Positions 52,269-62,533 are shown, numbered from the stretch's first letter. The stretch: 64,000 bases of DNA from Bacteroidota bacterium (GCA_021156365.1 JAJNDK010000002.1:124001-188000); one strand, 5' to 3'. Numbers and translations are program-made. Notes: generated by a model from the sequence alone, not told the origin.

Positions 52269-53282
52269 TTATTTTATCGGCATATAGATCCTTGTTTGCC
52301 ATTTAGCTGTATCCTTTTCAGTCATTGGGTCGGTGAGATATTCTTCCCAGCTGTATCCTGCTGGTTCCATTTTATTTTCGCCTAAGTAGTTGTACATAGC
52401 TTCATAAGTTGGCTGCATTTTTTCATAGGCTCCGTAATAATCATAGATCAATGATTTCTGTGCATTGTATTTGCCATATGTTATTTTCGGGTTTTTGGTT
52501 TTCTTTACTTCAGCAGTAACAGGAATTCCAGCAGAGAATACATAAAATCCTTTATTCTCATCGAAACGGATGGTTACAGCAAACGGAGCGCCTGCCTGAT
52601 CAACCTTCTGAGCTTTCATTTCCTTTTGAATATCCCCATAGATCGTTCCGTACTTCATACCGATCTGATCCACTGCGCAGGAATCTGTCATTGTCAGGCA
52701 CATCATTTCTGCTGATTCAGCTACTGTATAATTTGCTGTGGAAGCTGCTTTTGCAGGCTCTGCAAGCGCCAATTTCTCAATTCCTTCAAGGCCGCCTTCG
52801 AAATCCGGTCCCATCATACCTTCCATGAAAAGACCCATGATCCGCATCATGAAAGGAAATTCCATTTTCATAGACCATACTACCTCGGTGCCTTTGTCTT
52901 TTTCAAATAACTTGAAAGCAACCGGGTTCGGAGGGTAATCGGCAAAAATAAGATCCATGTATATAGAATCAGTGCCGAACACTTCAGTGATCACCATTTT
53001 CCCTTCTCCCATATCTTTATTTCCTTTCCAGGTATACCATGCCCCTTTTCCAGCTGCAGGCTCCGCTGAATAGGTATACACTGCATTCGGATCCAGCTTG
53101 GCCCAGGTCATCCATTTAGGCCATTGTTGCAAAACGTTGATCTTTTCAAAAGCAGTTTCTTTTGAAACAGGCATTACACGGCTACGGCTGAATACAACTG
53201 TTCCGGGCAGGAATGCAGAAACAACCAGCCACAGGAACACCAGTATCCCAAGGACAATTCCAATTCGTTTTAAAATTTTCAT
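52269..53282 (-). CDS. SRPBCC plus GyrI-like effector-binding membrane protein
   Basis: The ATG at 53282 gives MKILKRIGIVLGILVFLWLV, an anchor helix; 11 further codons upstream overlap the promoter motifs. An SRPBCC/polyketide-cyclase-like domain spans about residues 30-175 (ETAFEKINVLQQWPKWMTWA, then KMEFPFMMRI). A GyrI/AraC-type effector-binding domain follows (about 185-337: GTIYGDIQKEM, RIYMPIK end). Such fusions are common in Bacteroidota and may bind hydrophobic ligands. The gene lies alone between two terminators. Confidence 0.85.
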   Translation of the reverse strand: MKILKRIGIVLGILVFLWLVVSAFLPGTVVFSRSRVMPVSKETAFEKINVLQQWPKWMTWAKLDPNAVYTYSAEPAAGKGAWYTWKGNKDMGEGKMVITEVFGTDSIYMDLIFADYPPNPVAFKLFEKDKGTEVVWSMKMEFPFMMRIMGLFMEGMMGPDFEGGLEGIEKLALAEPAKAASTANYTVAESAEMMCLTMTDSCAVDQIGMKYGTIYGDIQKEMKAQKVDQAGAPFAVTIRFDENKGFYVFSAGIPVTAEVKKTKNPKITYGKYNAQKSLIYDYYGAYEKMQPTYEAMYNYLGENKMEPAGYSWEEYLTDPMTEKDTAKWQTRIYMPIK

Positions 53283-53304
53283 GTGTTTGTTTTTTAATTT
53301 ACAG

Positions 53305-53320
53305 CGAAAATACAAATTTA
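53305..53320 (-). promoter_or_regulatory. Two overlapping candidate -7 elements for the SRPBCC gene
   Basis: On the minus strand TAAATTTG (53320-53313) is followed at once by TATTTTCG (53312-53305). Both fit the Bacteroidota -7 pattern; which is used is unclear. Confidence 0.42.
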
Positions 53321-53389
53321 GACTATTATACAGGCATTATCATTTAGTAAACGTTACAAAAAAGTACGGCCGGGCGCTATACAAAACAT

Positions 53390-53426
53390 AAAACCCCTCC
53401 TGAGCTCAACACTCGGAAGGGGTTTT
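53390..53426 (-). terminator. Terminator of the large adhesin-like gene
   Basis: AAAACCCCT pairs with AGGGGTTTT, a bulged A separates two more CC/GG pairs, and a T-rich stretch follows on the minus strand. It lies 20 bases after the stop. Confidence 0.9.
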
Positions 53427-53445
53427 CTATAAAGAAGACCGGACC

Positions 53446-56400
53446 TTACCTAACCAATGTTACATGCCCCACTTTATTGATCTTTTCATCCGAATAGGTT
53501 TCGGCAGTTACTTTAAATATATACACATCTTCCTGCACGCCATGTCCTTTGTATCTTCCGTCCCATGCTGTTTCCAGGTCCTTGGCTTCGAACAGTTTCA
53601 ATCCCCAGCGATCGAACACATAGATCGTGATCTTTTTGATCCCGAAACCTTTCGGCTGCCATCCTTCATTCACATGATCGCCGTTAGGACTGAAGGCAGT
53701 AGGTATATACAGACCGTATTCCTGCGAAACGAAGATCGTTACTGTATCTGAGTTCAAACAACCGAACTCATTTGCTGCAGTGAGGATATAGGTGGTCGTA
53801 TTGGTTGGTGTAGCTACCGGCGTAAGACAATTATAACAATTGAGCGTTGTTGTACTGAATTCTGTCCATATGAAATCCGGAGAGTTGCTATATCCGAAAA
53901 GGATCGCTTCGTCTTCCACGTCGATCGTTGTATCCATACCTGCATACACCACCGGAGGAGGATTTACCACAATAGTTACCATATCCGTTGCAGGACAAAG
54001 TCCGCCTGTATAGGAAGTTGTTACGGTATACACTGTTGTGGCAAAAGGAGCGGCACTGCTGAATGCAAGATTCGGATTGGATAATCCGGCAACAGGAAGC
54101 CATGCAAATGTATTTCCCCCTGTAGCTACGAGATTAGCATGCTCACCGAGACAGATCGTATCATTGATCCCGGCATCTGCTATAATCGTCGGAAGTACCG
54201 TGATCGTAACCGTAGCCGGTTGAGGGCAACTATTGATAGGTAATACCGTGTAAACAGTTGTAAACTGTGGAGACACATTCATACTTGAGTTATCCGGATT
54301 CAAAGGTGTAATGGTACCTCCTGCAGGTGTGGAACCCCATGGTTGATAAGTAGCCGCACCGCTTGCATTTATCTGAATAGTTTCTCCTGCACAGATCGTG
54401 GCACTTACAGGTGTTAAGGTTATAACCGGAGCTGTCGTTACAGCAATAGTGATAGTGCCTGTTCCGGGGCAGGTAGCAGTTTGCCCTGTGACCGTATACG
54501 TGGTGTTAGCGACCGGAGTAGCTATCACCGAAGTTCCGCTTGAACTGCTGAGCGTGGCAGGAGGTGCCCATGTATAATTGCTGCCTCCGCTGGCTGTAAG
54601 CGTGGTATTGGCTCCTACACAAACAGTAGGATCCACAGCAGTGATCGTAAGTGTAGGTGCTGCCTGAACCGTAACGGTTACAGTAGTATCGCCTGTACAG
54701 CCACTCTGAGCGCCATTCACCGTATACGTTGTTGTAACTGTCGGACTTGCTGTCACATTTGCACCCGACGTAGAACTGAGACCGGTAGCCGGTGTCCAGG
54801 TATAGGTAGCAGCACCGCTTGCGTTAATAGCTGCAGAACCACCCACACAGATCGGTGTCGGTGTATTGGTGATAACAGATAAGTTATTCGCCACCGTGAT
54901 CGTAACAGTAGTATCGCCCGTACAACCACCTGTTGCACCATTCACTGTATAGGTAATGGTTGCAGGAGGAGTAGAAGTAACATTGGGACCGGTGGTTGCA
55001 CTCAAGTTCGTTGCCGGTGTCCATGTATAGGTAGTAGCGCCGGAAGCGGTAAGGTTCACGGGTGTATTCGGACAGGTAGTAGCGCTGGAAGGTGTCACAG
55101 ATACCACGAGGTTGTTTGCAACATTGACGGTGACAGTTGTATCACCCGTACAGGTTCCCTGCGTGCCGGTGACCGTATATGTTATCGTAGCTGCAGGCGT
55201 GGATGTAACCGTTGCTCCCGTAGTTGCACTCAGGTCGGTTCCCGGGCTCCAGGTGTAAGTAGTAGCGCCGGAAGCTGTTAATATTACAGGTGTATTAGGG
55301 CATGTAGTCGCGTTAGGTGGTGTTACGGAAATCACCAACGCCGTAGCTACTGTTACAGTTACTGTGGTATCACCAGTACAACCACCGTTTGCACCTGATA
55401 CCGTATAAGTGGTAGTAGTTGCCGGTGAAGCTGTCACAGTGTTTGTAGTTGTTCCACTGAGTCCCGTGCCGGGGCTCCAGGTATAAGTAGTAGCGCCTGA
55501 TGCAGTAAGAAGCACCGAGCCTCCCGGGCATATAGTGGGAGCAGGAGGTGTAACATCAACTACAAGGTTATTCGAAACTGTTATAGTAACAGTGGTATCG
55601 CCCGTACAACCACCCGTTGCACCTGACACGGTATACGTGATCGTGGCTGCAGGTGTGGACGTAACGTTGGCACCCGTAGTAGCACTCAGGTCGGTAGCCG
55701 GACTCCAGGTATACGTTGTAGCTCCTGAAGCCGTTAAATTCACCGGTGTGTTCGGACATACAGTACTTGAAGGTGAAACATTCACCACGAGGTTGTTCGA
55801 TACAGTTATGGTAACAGTGGTATCGCCCGTACAACCGCCTGTTGCACCTGTTACAGTGTAAGTGATCGTAGATCCGGGTGTAGATACAACATTCGGCCCG
55901 CTCGTAACATCCAGATCTGTTCCCGGGCTCCAGGTATAGGTAGTAGCGCCTGAAGCCGTTAAATTCACCGGTGTGTTCGGACATACAGTACTGGAAGGTG
56001 AAACATTCACCACGAGGTTGTTCGATATAGTTACAGTAACAGTGGTGTCTCCCGTACAGGTACCGCTTGTTCCCGTTACTGTATATGTAGTAGTAGCTGC
56101 AGGGGTAGCAGTAACTGTTGAGCCGGTTGTTCCGCTCAGTCCGGCTGCATTAGCCCAGGTATATGTAGTTGCACCGCTTGCTGTAAGGTTCACCGAAGCA
56201 CCCGGACATATTGTTGCTGCGGGAGGATTCACAGAAACCGTTACAATCGGGTTCACTGTCACTGTTACACTTTGTACAGTGAAACACAAAGGATCAGCGG
56301 GGGTTTCCACCCGGATAAAATAAGTACCCGATGCAGAAACAGTAGAAGATGGCAATGGGTTCACATCACCCGTGGCATCTGCATTCGTAGCATGATAAGT

Positions 56401-58137
56401 GACAATATTCGCACCTGTTCCTGAAACAGTGGATGCAAGATTAAGTGTGGCAGGTGCACAAATAGCAGCAGGTGGAGTTACCGTGAATGCAGGTGGAACA
56501 CAGGCCGCACAAGGAGTTACCGTGATCGGAACTGTTTGTACATGTGTAGGGCAGGCCGGATTGGGAGTAGACACCGTTAAGCTATAAGTTGTAGAAGCTG
56601 CAGGACAAACAGTCGGTGTAAGTGTGGTTGAACCTGTCATAGCTGTAGTTGGAGACCAGGTATAGGTTACAGGGCCTAATATAGCAGGGTCATCAAAGCT
56701 GATGCTCCAGCCGGTAAGACTTCCCGCACCAAAAGCAAAACCGCCTGGCCCGTCAAATGTAAGCGTCCATACTCCATTCGGATTACAACCGTTCAAACCT
56801 GACATCGGCTGATTAGGAGCCCAGGTACCTCCATTGGGAAACGTTCCACCAAAGGCAGAACCACCTACGGGAACAAAAGTTGTATTGCTATATCCGCCTG
56901 TAGCAGATCCTGCCGGTACAAGAATGATATCGCAGCCACCGGGAGCCGTCAATGTTACTGAAAAACCACTTGTATTCAGGTTACACTGTTGTCCGTTGGG
57001 AACCGTTGCGCCATTGCAGGGACATGTCCCGGTACCAAATGGCGGAGGCGGTGAAAAGCAGAGCTGCGTTCCTGAAAAATTAAATCCGTTGATAACGACT
57101 TGTGTAATGGTTCCATTGGCTATGCTGGTGGTATTCAATCCCTGTACATTTATATTTACACTTGCATCTCCACCTGTCACTACTTCAAATTCATTGTTCT
57201 CAAAAGTAGGTGTGGTATGCGGGCTGATTTCCTGCTGAGCAGTTGCAGTGATAGTAGCACAGTCGCCCGGGCAAAGTGTAGTAGGTGAAGCGCTCGCAGT
57301 CACTGAATACACAGGTGCAATAACATTGATCGTAACGGTTTCCGTACACACTACGCCCGCTCCGGTAGTAAGCTGGGCAGTGTAGGTAGTGGTAGTGGTA
57401 GGAGCAACAGGCGTAGGGTTCGGTCCTCCCGGATTTCCAACACCATAGCTGTATCCATCGTGCAGCCATACAAGCTGTCCGTTCACATCATTCTGGTAGA
57501 TCTGCACATTATCAATACCCCAGTGGTCAAAGTCAGCGCCCGAATCGGCATCCTGGAACCACTGGAACATGGTATTGGAGGTAATAGCCGCAGCCGGAAT
57601 AGCAAAACACCAATTGTTCCAATTGACAAACTGCGGATCATTCCCGCCATTCGGATCGAAATAATGGATATCGGTCCAGGTAGCGCCACCATTGGTTGAA
57701 TACTGCAGGTAAATTCCTTCATCCGGTTCATCTGGCCCCTCGCAAGGTGCAGCATCTCCCTGTTCTGCAAATAACATATCGAAACAGATGGTTACACCGG
57801 CGGTAGCCGAAGACAGATTATACGGGCTGGATATCAGCGCCCGTGGCACAGCGGTATTATTGTCCATCCAGGCATGCGGAGTACCATCTACCCCGCCCGG
57901 AGAACAAGGGTTCGAAAAATTAACCGCACCCGGCGTGCCGCTCCAGCCTGCACCAAAACTACCGGAATTGAAATTTTCGTTCAGCATCACCGTACCCGAC
58001 GACTGACCGAAGGCTGACAGTGTAGCCGACTGTCCGCAGGTGATGGTATACTGCGTTGCTGACGTATTTACACTACATTGCCCGAAGACAAATGCATACG
58101 AAAACAGTGCTGGAAAAAGAAGTAAGAGTCTTTTCAT
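53446..58137 (-). CDS. Large secreted repeat protein with type B type IX sorting domain
   Basis: A 1563-residue surface or secreted adhesin-like protein. Signal peptide 1-20 (FVFGQ). A jelly-roll-like domain follows (about 45-215; NENFNSGSFGAGWSG, FDHWGIDNVQIYQND), then a proprotein-convertase-P-like domain (about 310-500; GLNGCNPNGVWTLTFDGPGG). About eleven Ig/PKD-like repeats of ~75 residues come next, with cores like CPNTPVNLTASGATTYTWSP and CTGDTTVTITV. The last ~85 residues are a gliding-motility-type C-terminal domain (PTAFSPNGDHVNEGWQPKG, VFDRWG, GRYKGHGVQEDVY, GHVTLVR). Export by type IX secretion is inferred. Its start overlaps the 58134 gene by 4 bases. Confidence 0.92.
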   Translation of the reverse strand: MKRLLLLFPALFSYAFVFGQCSVNTSATQYTITCGQSATLSAFGQSSGTVMLNENFNSGSFGAGWSGTPGAVNFSNPCSPGGVDGTPHAWMDNNTAVPRALISSPYNLSSATAGVTICFDMLFAEQGDAAPCEGPDEPDEGIYLQYSTNGGATWTDIHYFDPNGGNDPQFVNWNNWCFAIPAAAITSNTMFQWFQDADSGADFDHWGIDNVQIYQNDVNGQLVWLHDGYSYGVGNPGGPNPTPVAPTTTTTYTAQLTTGAGVVCTETVTINVIAPVYSVTASASPTTLCPGDCATITATAQQEISPHTTPTFENNEFEVVTGGDASVNINVQGLNTTSIANGTITQVVINGFNFSGTQLCFSPPPPFGTGTCPCNGATVPNGQQCNLNTSGFSVTLTAPGGCDIILVPAGSATGGYSNTTFVPVGGSAFGGTFPNGGTWAPNQPMSGLNGCNPNGVWTLTFDGPGGFAFGAGSLTGWSISFDDPAILGPVTYTWSPTTAMTGSTTLTPTVCPAASTTYSLTVSTPNPACPTHVQTVPITVTPCAACVPPAFTVTPPAAICAPATLNLASTVSGTGANIVTYHATNADATGDVNPLPSSTVSASGTYFIRVETPADPLCFTVQSVTVTVNPIVTVSVNPPAATICPGASVNLTASGATTYTWANAAGLSGTTGSTVTATPAATTTYTVTGTSGTCTGDTTVTVTISNNLVVNVSPSSTVCPNTPVNLTASGATTYTWSPGTDLDVTSGPNVVSTPGSTITYTVTGATGGCTGDTTVTITVSNNLVVNVSPSSTVCPNTPVNLTASGATTYTWSPATDLSATTGANVTSTPAATITYTVSGATGGCTGDTTVTITVSNNLVVDVTPPAPTICPGGSVLLTASGATTYTWSPGTGLSGTTTNTVTASPATTTTYTVSGANGGCTGDTTVTVTVATALVISVTPPNATTCPNTPVILTASGATTYTWSPGTDLSATTGATVTSTPAATITYTVTGTQGTCTGDTTVTVNVANNLVVSVTPSSATTCPNTPVNLTASGATTYTWTPATNLSATTGPNVTSTPPATITYTVNGATGGCTGDTTVTITVANNLSVITNTPTPICVGGSAAINASGAATYTWTPATGLSSTSGANVTASPTVTTTYTVNGAQSGCTGDTTVTVTVQAAPTLTITAVDPTVCVGANTTLTASGGSNYTWAPPATLSSSSGTSVIATPVANTTYTVTGQTATCPGTGTITIAVTTAPVITLTPVSATICAGETIQINASGAATYQPWGSTPAGGTITPLNPDNSSMNVSPQFTTVYTVLPINSCPQPATVTITVLPTIIADAGINDTICLGEHANLVATGGNTFAWLPVAGLSNPNLAFSSAAPFATTVYTVTTSYTGGLCPATDMVTIVVNPPPVVYAGMDTTIDVEDEAILFGYSNSPDFIWTEFSTTTLNCYNCLTPVATPTNTTTYILTAANEFGCLNSDTVTIFVSQEYGLYIPTAFSPNGDHVNEGWQPKGFGIKKITIYVFDRWGLKLFEAKDLETAWDGRYKGHGVQEDVYIFKVTAETYSDEKINKVGHVTLVR
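54690..56230. repeat. Tandem ~225-bp repeats inside the adhesin gene
   Basis: About seven copies encode the most alike Ig-like repeats. Long blocks, for example GTAGTATCGCCCGTACAACC and CGGTGTGTTCGGACATACAG, return almost unchanged between copies near 55600, 55830 and 55990. This suggests recent amplification or ongoing recombination. Confidence 0.8.
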
Positions 58138-58607
58138 TGTACAATTGTTTCAATGTTCGTTAGTTCAAAACTATCAAGGGTTTTGGTAATCGTGCTTTTG
58201 AGGTCTTTGGAAAAGATGTAATAGGTTTTGTCCTTGTTCTCCTCCGAAAATTCTTTGGATTGATGAGCAGAAAGCTCCAGGGTGAACTTTTTATCGGTCT
58301 TATCACAACCGTAGCAAACACCGTTGTACACCATTTTTCTGCCGAACGAAATCTTCAGATTTCCTGTCGTGCGATTGGTGTACCGAAAAATAACACGCTC
58401 ATGATTGGTTGTGTTTCCCTGAGAAGTATACACGATATGGCAGGATTCGATCAGCACTTTTGAGTCCTCGTACTCGGTCTTCCAGGCCTTTTCACCTGTA
58501 ACAGAATAGGATTTGCCGATCAGGGGATCTTTACGATCCGAAGCTCCGGTAGCATATGTTGTGAACATACCCAGGAGCGATACAAAAATAATAAGAGCTG
58601 ATTTCAT
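58134..58607 (-). CDS. Small secreted protein coupled to the adhesin gene
   Basis: I do not recognise a family. A signal peptide (about residues 1-21, TTYATG) is followed by ~136 hydrophilic residues with three cysteines (SCHIV, then GVCYGC at about 97-102, a CxxC). The tail is rich in K, E and T. Its stop overlaps the adhesin ATG (ATGA), so the two are translated together. It might help export or attach the adhesin, but only the coupling supports that. Confidence 0.62.
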   Translation of the reverse strand: MKSALIIFVSLLGMFTTYATGASDRKDPLIGKSYSVTGEKAWKTEYEDSKVLIESCHIVYTSQGNTTNHERVIFRYTNRTTGNLKISFGRKMVYNGVCYGCDKTDKKFTLELSAHQSKEFSEENKDKTYYIFSKDLKSTITKTLDSFELTNIETIVQ

Positions 58608-58722
58608 TGCTGTTCAATGTTTTAAGTTCTGAACAGTCTAAACTAAAGCATTTAGCTCTCAAAAAAAAAGCTGTATTGGTTTCCGTTCTAAGACGAAGCT
58701 AAACCGGTTTAGGTATTTTCTT

Positions 58723-59487
58723 TTATGCAAATCCCCGGATCTTATAGACCAGGTAACCTGTTATTTCGTGGATCAGCAGGGTAAATTCCTGGAGCGCTTC
58801 CACTGTGGGAATTAGCAGGTGATCCAGCTCAAATTTGCGCGGGCCACTATACCGGTCTGTGGTATAAGGCCGGAGATTGGTGATCCCCACTTTTTCGAAA
58901 CAGGCGATACTTCTCCGCATATGGAAAGCAGAAGTGACAAACAGGAGATCAGATTTCACCTGCAGGCTGTCCAGCAGTTTTTTTGTGTTCACCGCATTCT
59001 CGTGGGTATTCCGCGATTCGTTCTCAATAATGATCAATGAATCGGCAATCCCTATTTTGACCAGGAATTTTTTGAGGATGGCTGCTTCTTTTTCTTCCGG
59101 ATAATTGATACTGCCCGAACCACCTGTAATAATGATCTTTTCCACCTGCCCGGTCCTCAGCAATCCTATGGTTTGCCAGATCCTGTCGGAGGAACCTGCA
59201 AACTTCGGCTGATCCAGTCTTGCATCATAGCTGATCATGCCTCCCAATACTACTGCATATTTATAATGCTCCACCGGTTTCAGATCGGCGCTGGTATATT
59301 CCCAGGCTCGCATACATTCGTCCGACAGAAAGGAATTGGTAAAAAAATAGAGCGTGCACAAACCGACTATGAAAAGCTTTCTTTTACGTGTTTCGATCTT
59401 CGTTCGCCAGCTCCAGATAAAAAGAGTAAAGATCCATACAAGCGGAGAGAGCAAAAAAACGAGTATTTTGGAGAAGATGAAAAACAT
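58723..59487 (-). CDS. YdcF/ElyC-like DUF218 membrane protein
   Basis: Two N-terminal helices (about residues 5-25 and 38-55) anchor a DUF218 domain. Family motifs are YAVVLGGMISYD (about 78-89), IIITGGSGSINYPEEKEA (about 118-135), ENESRNTHENAVNT (about 155-168) and LFVTSAFHMRRSIACFEKVG (about 180-199). E. coli ElyC is linked to envelope polymer synthesis at low temperature; the chemistry is unknown. Length (254) fits. Single gene, divergent from bshA. Confidence 0.88.
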   Translation of the reverse strand: MFFIFSKILVFLLSPLVWIFTLFIWSWRTKIETRKRKLFIVGLCTLYFFTNSFLSDECMRAWEYTSADLKPVEHYKYAVVLGGMISYDARLDQPKFAGSSDRIWQTIGLLRTGQVEKIIITGGSGSINYPEEKEAAILKKFLVKIGIADSLIIIENESRNTHENAVNTKKLLDSLQVKSDLLFVTSAFHMRRSIACFEKVGITNLRPYTTDRYSGPRKFELDHLLIPTVEALQEFTLLIHEITGYLVYKIRGFA

Positions 59488-59631
59488 AACCGGGCAAAGA
59501 TACGCCTATCATTGAGAATTGAAAACCAAAAATCCGGAGGCGGGATCTGTGCCTGAAAATTACGAAAATCTTCCTGTTTAAAACTTCCTTGGTTCTTTCC
59601 GTATGGTGGCAGATATATGGCCGGCGAAGAT

Positions 59632-59639
59632 TATCTTTG
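59632..59639 (+). promoter_or_regulatory. Candidate -7 element of bshA
   Basis: TATCTTTG, an exact TAnnTTTG match, 38 bases before the ATG. Confidence 0.45.
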
Positions 59640-59677
59640 TATGTACATTTATCAATACTTACACTACTTAATTATAC

Positions 59678-60829
59678 ATGAAAATAGGCATTGTTTGTTA
59701 TCCCACATTTGGAGGAAGCGGCGTTGTGGCAACGGAGTTAGGAAAAGCGCTTGCCATGAAAGGACATAAGGTCCATTTTATTTCCTACTCACAACCTTTC
59801 CGGTTGAATTATTTCAATGAGAATTTGTTTTACCACGAAGTAAGTGTTTCCAATTATCCTTTGTTTGAATACCAGCCCTACGAATCGGCGCTTGCCAGCA
59901 AATTGGTGGATGTAGCCAAACACGAAGGACTGGACCTGCTGCATGTGCATTATGCGATCCCGCATGCTTCTGCCGCATTGATGGCCAAACAGATATTGGC
60001 CAAACAAGGCTACAACATTCCTTTTATCACCACACTGCACGGAACCGATATCACGCTGGTAGGAAGAGATGCATCATTCGAGCCGGTGATCCGTTTCTCC
60101 ATTGAGGAAAGCGATGCCGTAACAGCCGTTTCGGAAAGTCTGCGCCAGGACACTTATAATATATTCAAAACCGATAAAGCCATCGAGGTCATTCCTAACT
60201 TTATCAATATAGAAGAATACAATGGCATTTGCGACAATCACAAATGTCAGCGCCATCATTATGCTTCCAATGGCGAAAAGATCATGATCCACGTTTCCAA
60301 CTTCCGGGCGGTGAAACGGGTGGAAGATGTATTGAGGGTATTTGATAAAGTGCGCAAAAAAGTTCCTTCCAAGCTCATACTTGTGGGGGATGGCCCGGAA
60401 AGAGCGAATATCGAAAAGCTCTGCCGTGAGCTGGATACCTGCAAGGATATCCATTCGCTTGGAAAGATCGTGGATCCGAAAGAGATCCTCAGCATCGGCG
60501 ATCTGTTCATTCTCCCTTCGGAAACAGAAAGTTTCGGTCTGGCAGCACTCGAAGCAATGGCCATGAAAATGCCAGTGATCAGCACCAACACAGGAGGCTT
60601 ACCGGAAGTGAATGAAGAAGGCATTACCGGTTTCCTGAGCAATGTAGGAGATGTGGATCACATGGCGGCCAATGCCATTAAGCTGTTAAGCAACAATGCA
60701 CTGCTGGCTCAATTCAAAAAACAGGCTTATGAAAAGGCTCTGACTTTTGATATACAGAATATTTTACCGCGCTACGAGATCTTATACAACACGGTGATCC
60801 GCGCCACTAAAAAAGTAGTACTAAGCTGA
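59678..60829 (+). CDS. bshA: N-acetyl-alpha-D-glucosaminyl L-malate synthase BshA
   Basis: GT4 glycosyltransferase, first step of bacillithiol synthesis: joins UDP-GlcNAc and L-malate. The N-terminal KIGIVCYPTFGGSGVVATEL and LLHVHYAIPHASAALMAKQI (cut to ends) are close to known BshA. LHGTDITLVG and the nucleotide-binding SETESFGLAALEAMAMKMPV (about residues 279-298) are present. Length (383) is usual. bshB and bshC are not in the window. Followed 9 bases later by an M23 peptidase gene, probably co-transcribed. Confidence 0.95.
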   Translation: MKIGIVCYPTFGGSGVVATELGKALAMKGHKVHFISYSQPFRLNYFNENLFYHEVSVSNYPLFEYQPYESALASKLVDVAKHEGLDLLHVHYAIPHASAALMAKQILAKQGYNIPFITTLHGTDITLVGRDASFEPVIRFSIEESDAVTAVSESLRQDTYNIFKTDKAIEVIPNFINIEEYNGICDNHKCQRHHYASNGEKIMIHVSNFRAVKRVEDVLRVFDKVRKKVPSKLILVGDGPERANIEKLCRELDTCKDIHSLGKIVDPKEILSIGDLFILPSETESFGLAALEAMAMKMPVISTNTGGLPEVNEEGITGFLSNVGDVDHMAANAIKLLSNNALLAQFKKQAYEKALTFDIQNILPRYEILYNTVIRATKKVVLS

Positions 60830-60838
60830 GTTATCCGA

Positions 60839-62533
60839 ATGAAAGTATCCCTGCCTTGCTTCTTACTTTTTATTGTATCGCTGGTGAGCGGCCTGCTCCC
60901 CGCACAGACAGATTTTCGTTTGCCCCTGGAGAAGATCACTGCTACCGGTAATTTTTGTGAGATCCGCCCCGGTCACTTTCATGCGGGCCTCGACTTACGC
61001 ACCGACAGTAAAAAAAACTTACCGATCTATGCAATTGCCGATGGATACATCTCGCGCATCAAGATTTCTACCTATGGTTACGGACATGTGATCTACATTA
61101 CACATCCGGGAGGATACGTAAGTGTGTACGCACATCAGCATCATTTTTCAGACAAGCTGGAAAAGTATATGCGTAAAAAACAGGAGGCAGAAGAGACCTT
61201 CGAGCTGGAAGCCTTTCCTGCAAAAGATGAATTGCCCATAAAGAAAAGTGAGATCATCGGGTACACCGGGAATACCGGCAGCTCGCAGGCACCGCATTTG
61301 CATTTCGAGATCCGCGATGAAAAAACGGAAACCGCATTGAATCCCTTCAAATATTTTAATCTCACGGACAGTGTTGCACCCGGAATTGAAGGCATTTATT
61401 TTTTTGACACCAACGATCTTAATGCAACACCGGTCATTGAAAAGAAAAAAATCACGGAAGCCGCTACTGTTACAAAAACAAAAAAAGGAGAACCAAAATC
61501 AGAAAGCATCGCCCTGAAAGATACGTTCCTGTTGCCCGAATGTTCGGGCTTTGGTTTTTCGGCATATGACCGTCATATCAAAAACGGGAATAAAAATCAG
61601 ATCTATTCGGCCACTTTGTTCCTTGATAACAAGATCTATTATAAACATACCTACGACACCATGGGCTTTGATGAGTCAAGGTATATTCACTGTTTTACGG
61701 ATCTCAGCAAAGAATACAAAGCAGACCGTATTCAGAAATGTTTCCTCAACAAAAATGAGTTCCTCGGTATCTTCAGCGATGTAAGCAATAACGGTGAGCT
61801 GTTTCTGAAAGATACAAGCGTTCATAAACTACAGCTGATCTGCGAAGACGCGATGGGAAACAAACAAAGCATTTCGTTCTGCATCAAACGAAAAAAAGAC
61901 CTTGCATTACCGGAAATAAAAAAATACAAATACGATTGCCTGAAAGAACTGGTTTTCCAGGATGAAGACATGAAGCTGGTTTTCCCGGAACGTTGTTTTT
62001 TCAATGACTTCAATCTCTTCTATACAAAGAGTAAAAAACCTGCCGACCGGCATTCTGTTTATGTATTCGGTGTGAAAACATCCATGTTCCTTCCCTGCTC
62101 TGTTTACCTGAAGCTGCGGCCTACCCCTGTAGATACCTCCAAGCTTTGTATCATCGAAGCTACTACTGGAACCTATTGCGGAGGACAGATAAAAGATGGT
62201 TTTCTGTTTGCCACACCCCGCATGCTGGGAAGCTTTCTCATCAGCCAGGACACGGTGGCTCCTACCATCAAACCGTTGCAAAATCTCACCAAAAACAAAG
62301 ATGTATCCAAATTAACAAAGCTTGATTTTAAGATCGAAGACAAGCTGAGCGGGATCGGTAAATTCAAAGTGTTCATCAACGACAAATGGTATTACAGCAC
62401 ACACGAGAGCAAAGAGCATAAGATCACTTATACCTTTGATGAAGCCACACCCAAAGGTGAGCTGGCATTTGTTTTGAAAGTGTGGGATAAGAAAAACAAC
62501 CTGACGGAATACAAGGCACAGATAAGCCGTTAA
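60839..62533 (+). CDS. M23 family metallopeptidase, secreted
   Basis: A signal peptide ends near LPAQ (residue 22). The M23 domain follows at once: RPGHFHAGLDLRT (about 41-53; zinc His and Asp), PIYAIADGYISRIK, YGYGHVIYITHPGGYVSVYAH (cut) and PHLHFEIRDEK (about 153-163). So all zinc ligands (H..D, H-x-H) are present. The long C-terminal part (about 200-564) is beta-rich with two Ig-like regions and is common in Bacteroidota homologues. Cuts peptidoglycan cross-bridges by family. Probably an operon with bshA. Confidence 0.9.
   Translation: MKVSLPCFLLFIVSLVSGLLPAQTDFRLPLEKITATGNFCEIRPGHFHAGLDLRTDSKKNLPIYAIADGYISRIKISTYGYGHVIYITHPGGYVSVYAHQHHFSDKLEKYMRKKQEAEETFELEAFPAKDELPIKKSEIIGYTGNTGSSQAPHLHFEIRDEKTETALNPFKYFNLTDSVAPGIEGIYFFDTNDLNATPVIEKKKITEAATVTKTKKGEPKSESIALKDTFLLPECSGFGFSAYDRHIKNGNKNQIYSATLFLDNKIYYKHTYDTMGFDESRYIHCFTDLSKEYKADRIQKCFLNKNEFLGIFSDVSNNGELFLKDTSVHKLQLICEDAMGNKQSISFCIKRKKDLALPEIKKYKYDCLKELVFQDEDMKLVFPERCFFNDFNLFYTKSKKPADRHSVYVFGVKTSMFLPCSVYLKLRPTPVDTSKLCIIEATTGTYCGGQIKDGFLFATPRMLGSFLISQDTVAPTIKPLQNLTKNKDVSKLTKLDFKIEDKLSGIGKFKVFINDKWYYSTHESKEHKITYTFDEATPKGELAFVLKVWDKKNNLTEYKAQISR

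Noticed and set aside
53888-57770. Several plus- and minus-strand frames inside the adhesin gene
   Set aside because: They are shadows of the biased repeat codons; none has a start context or a recognisable fold.
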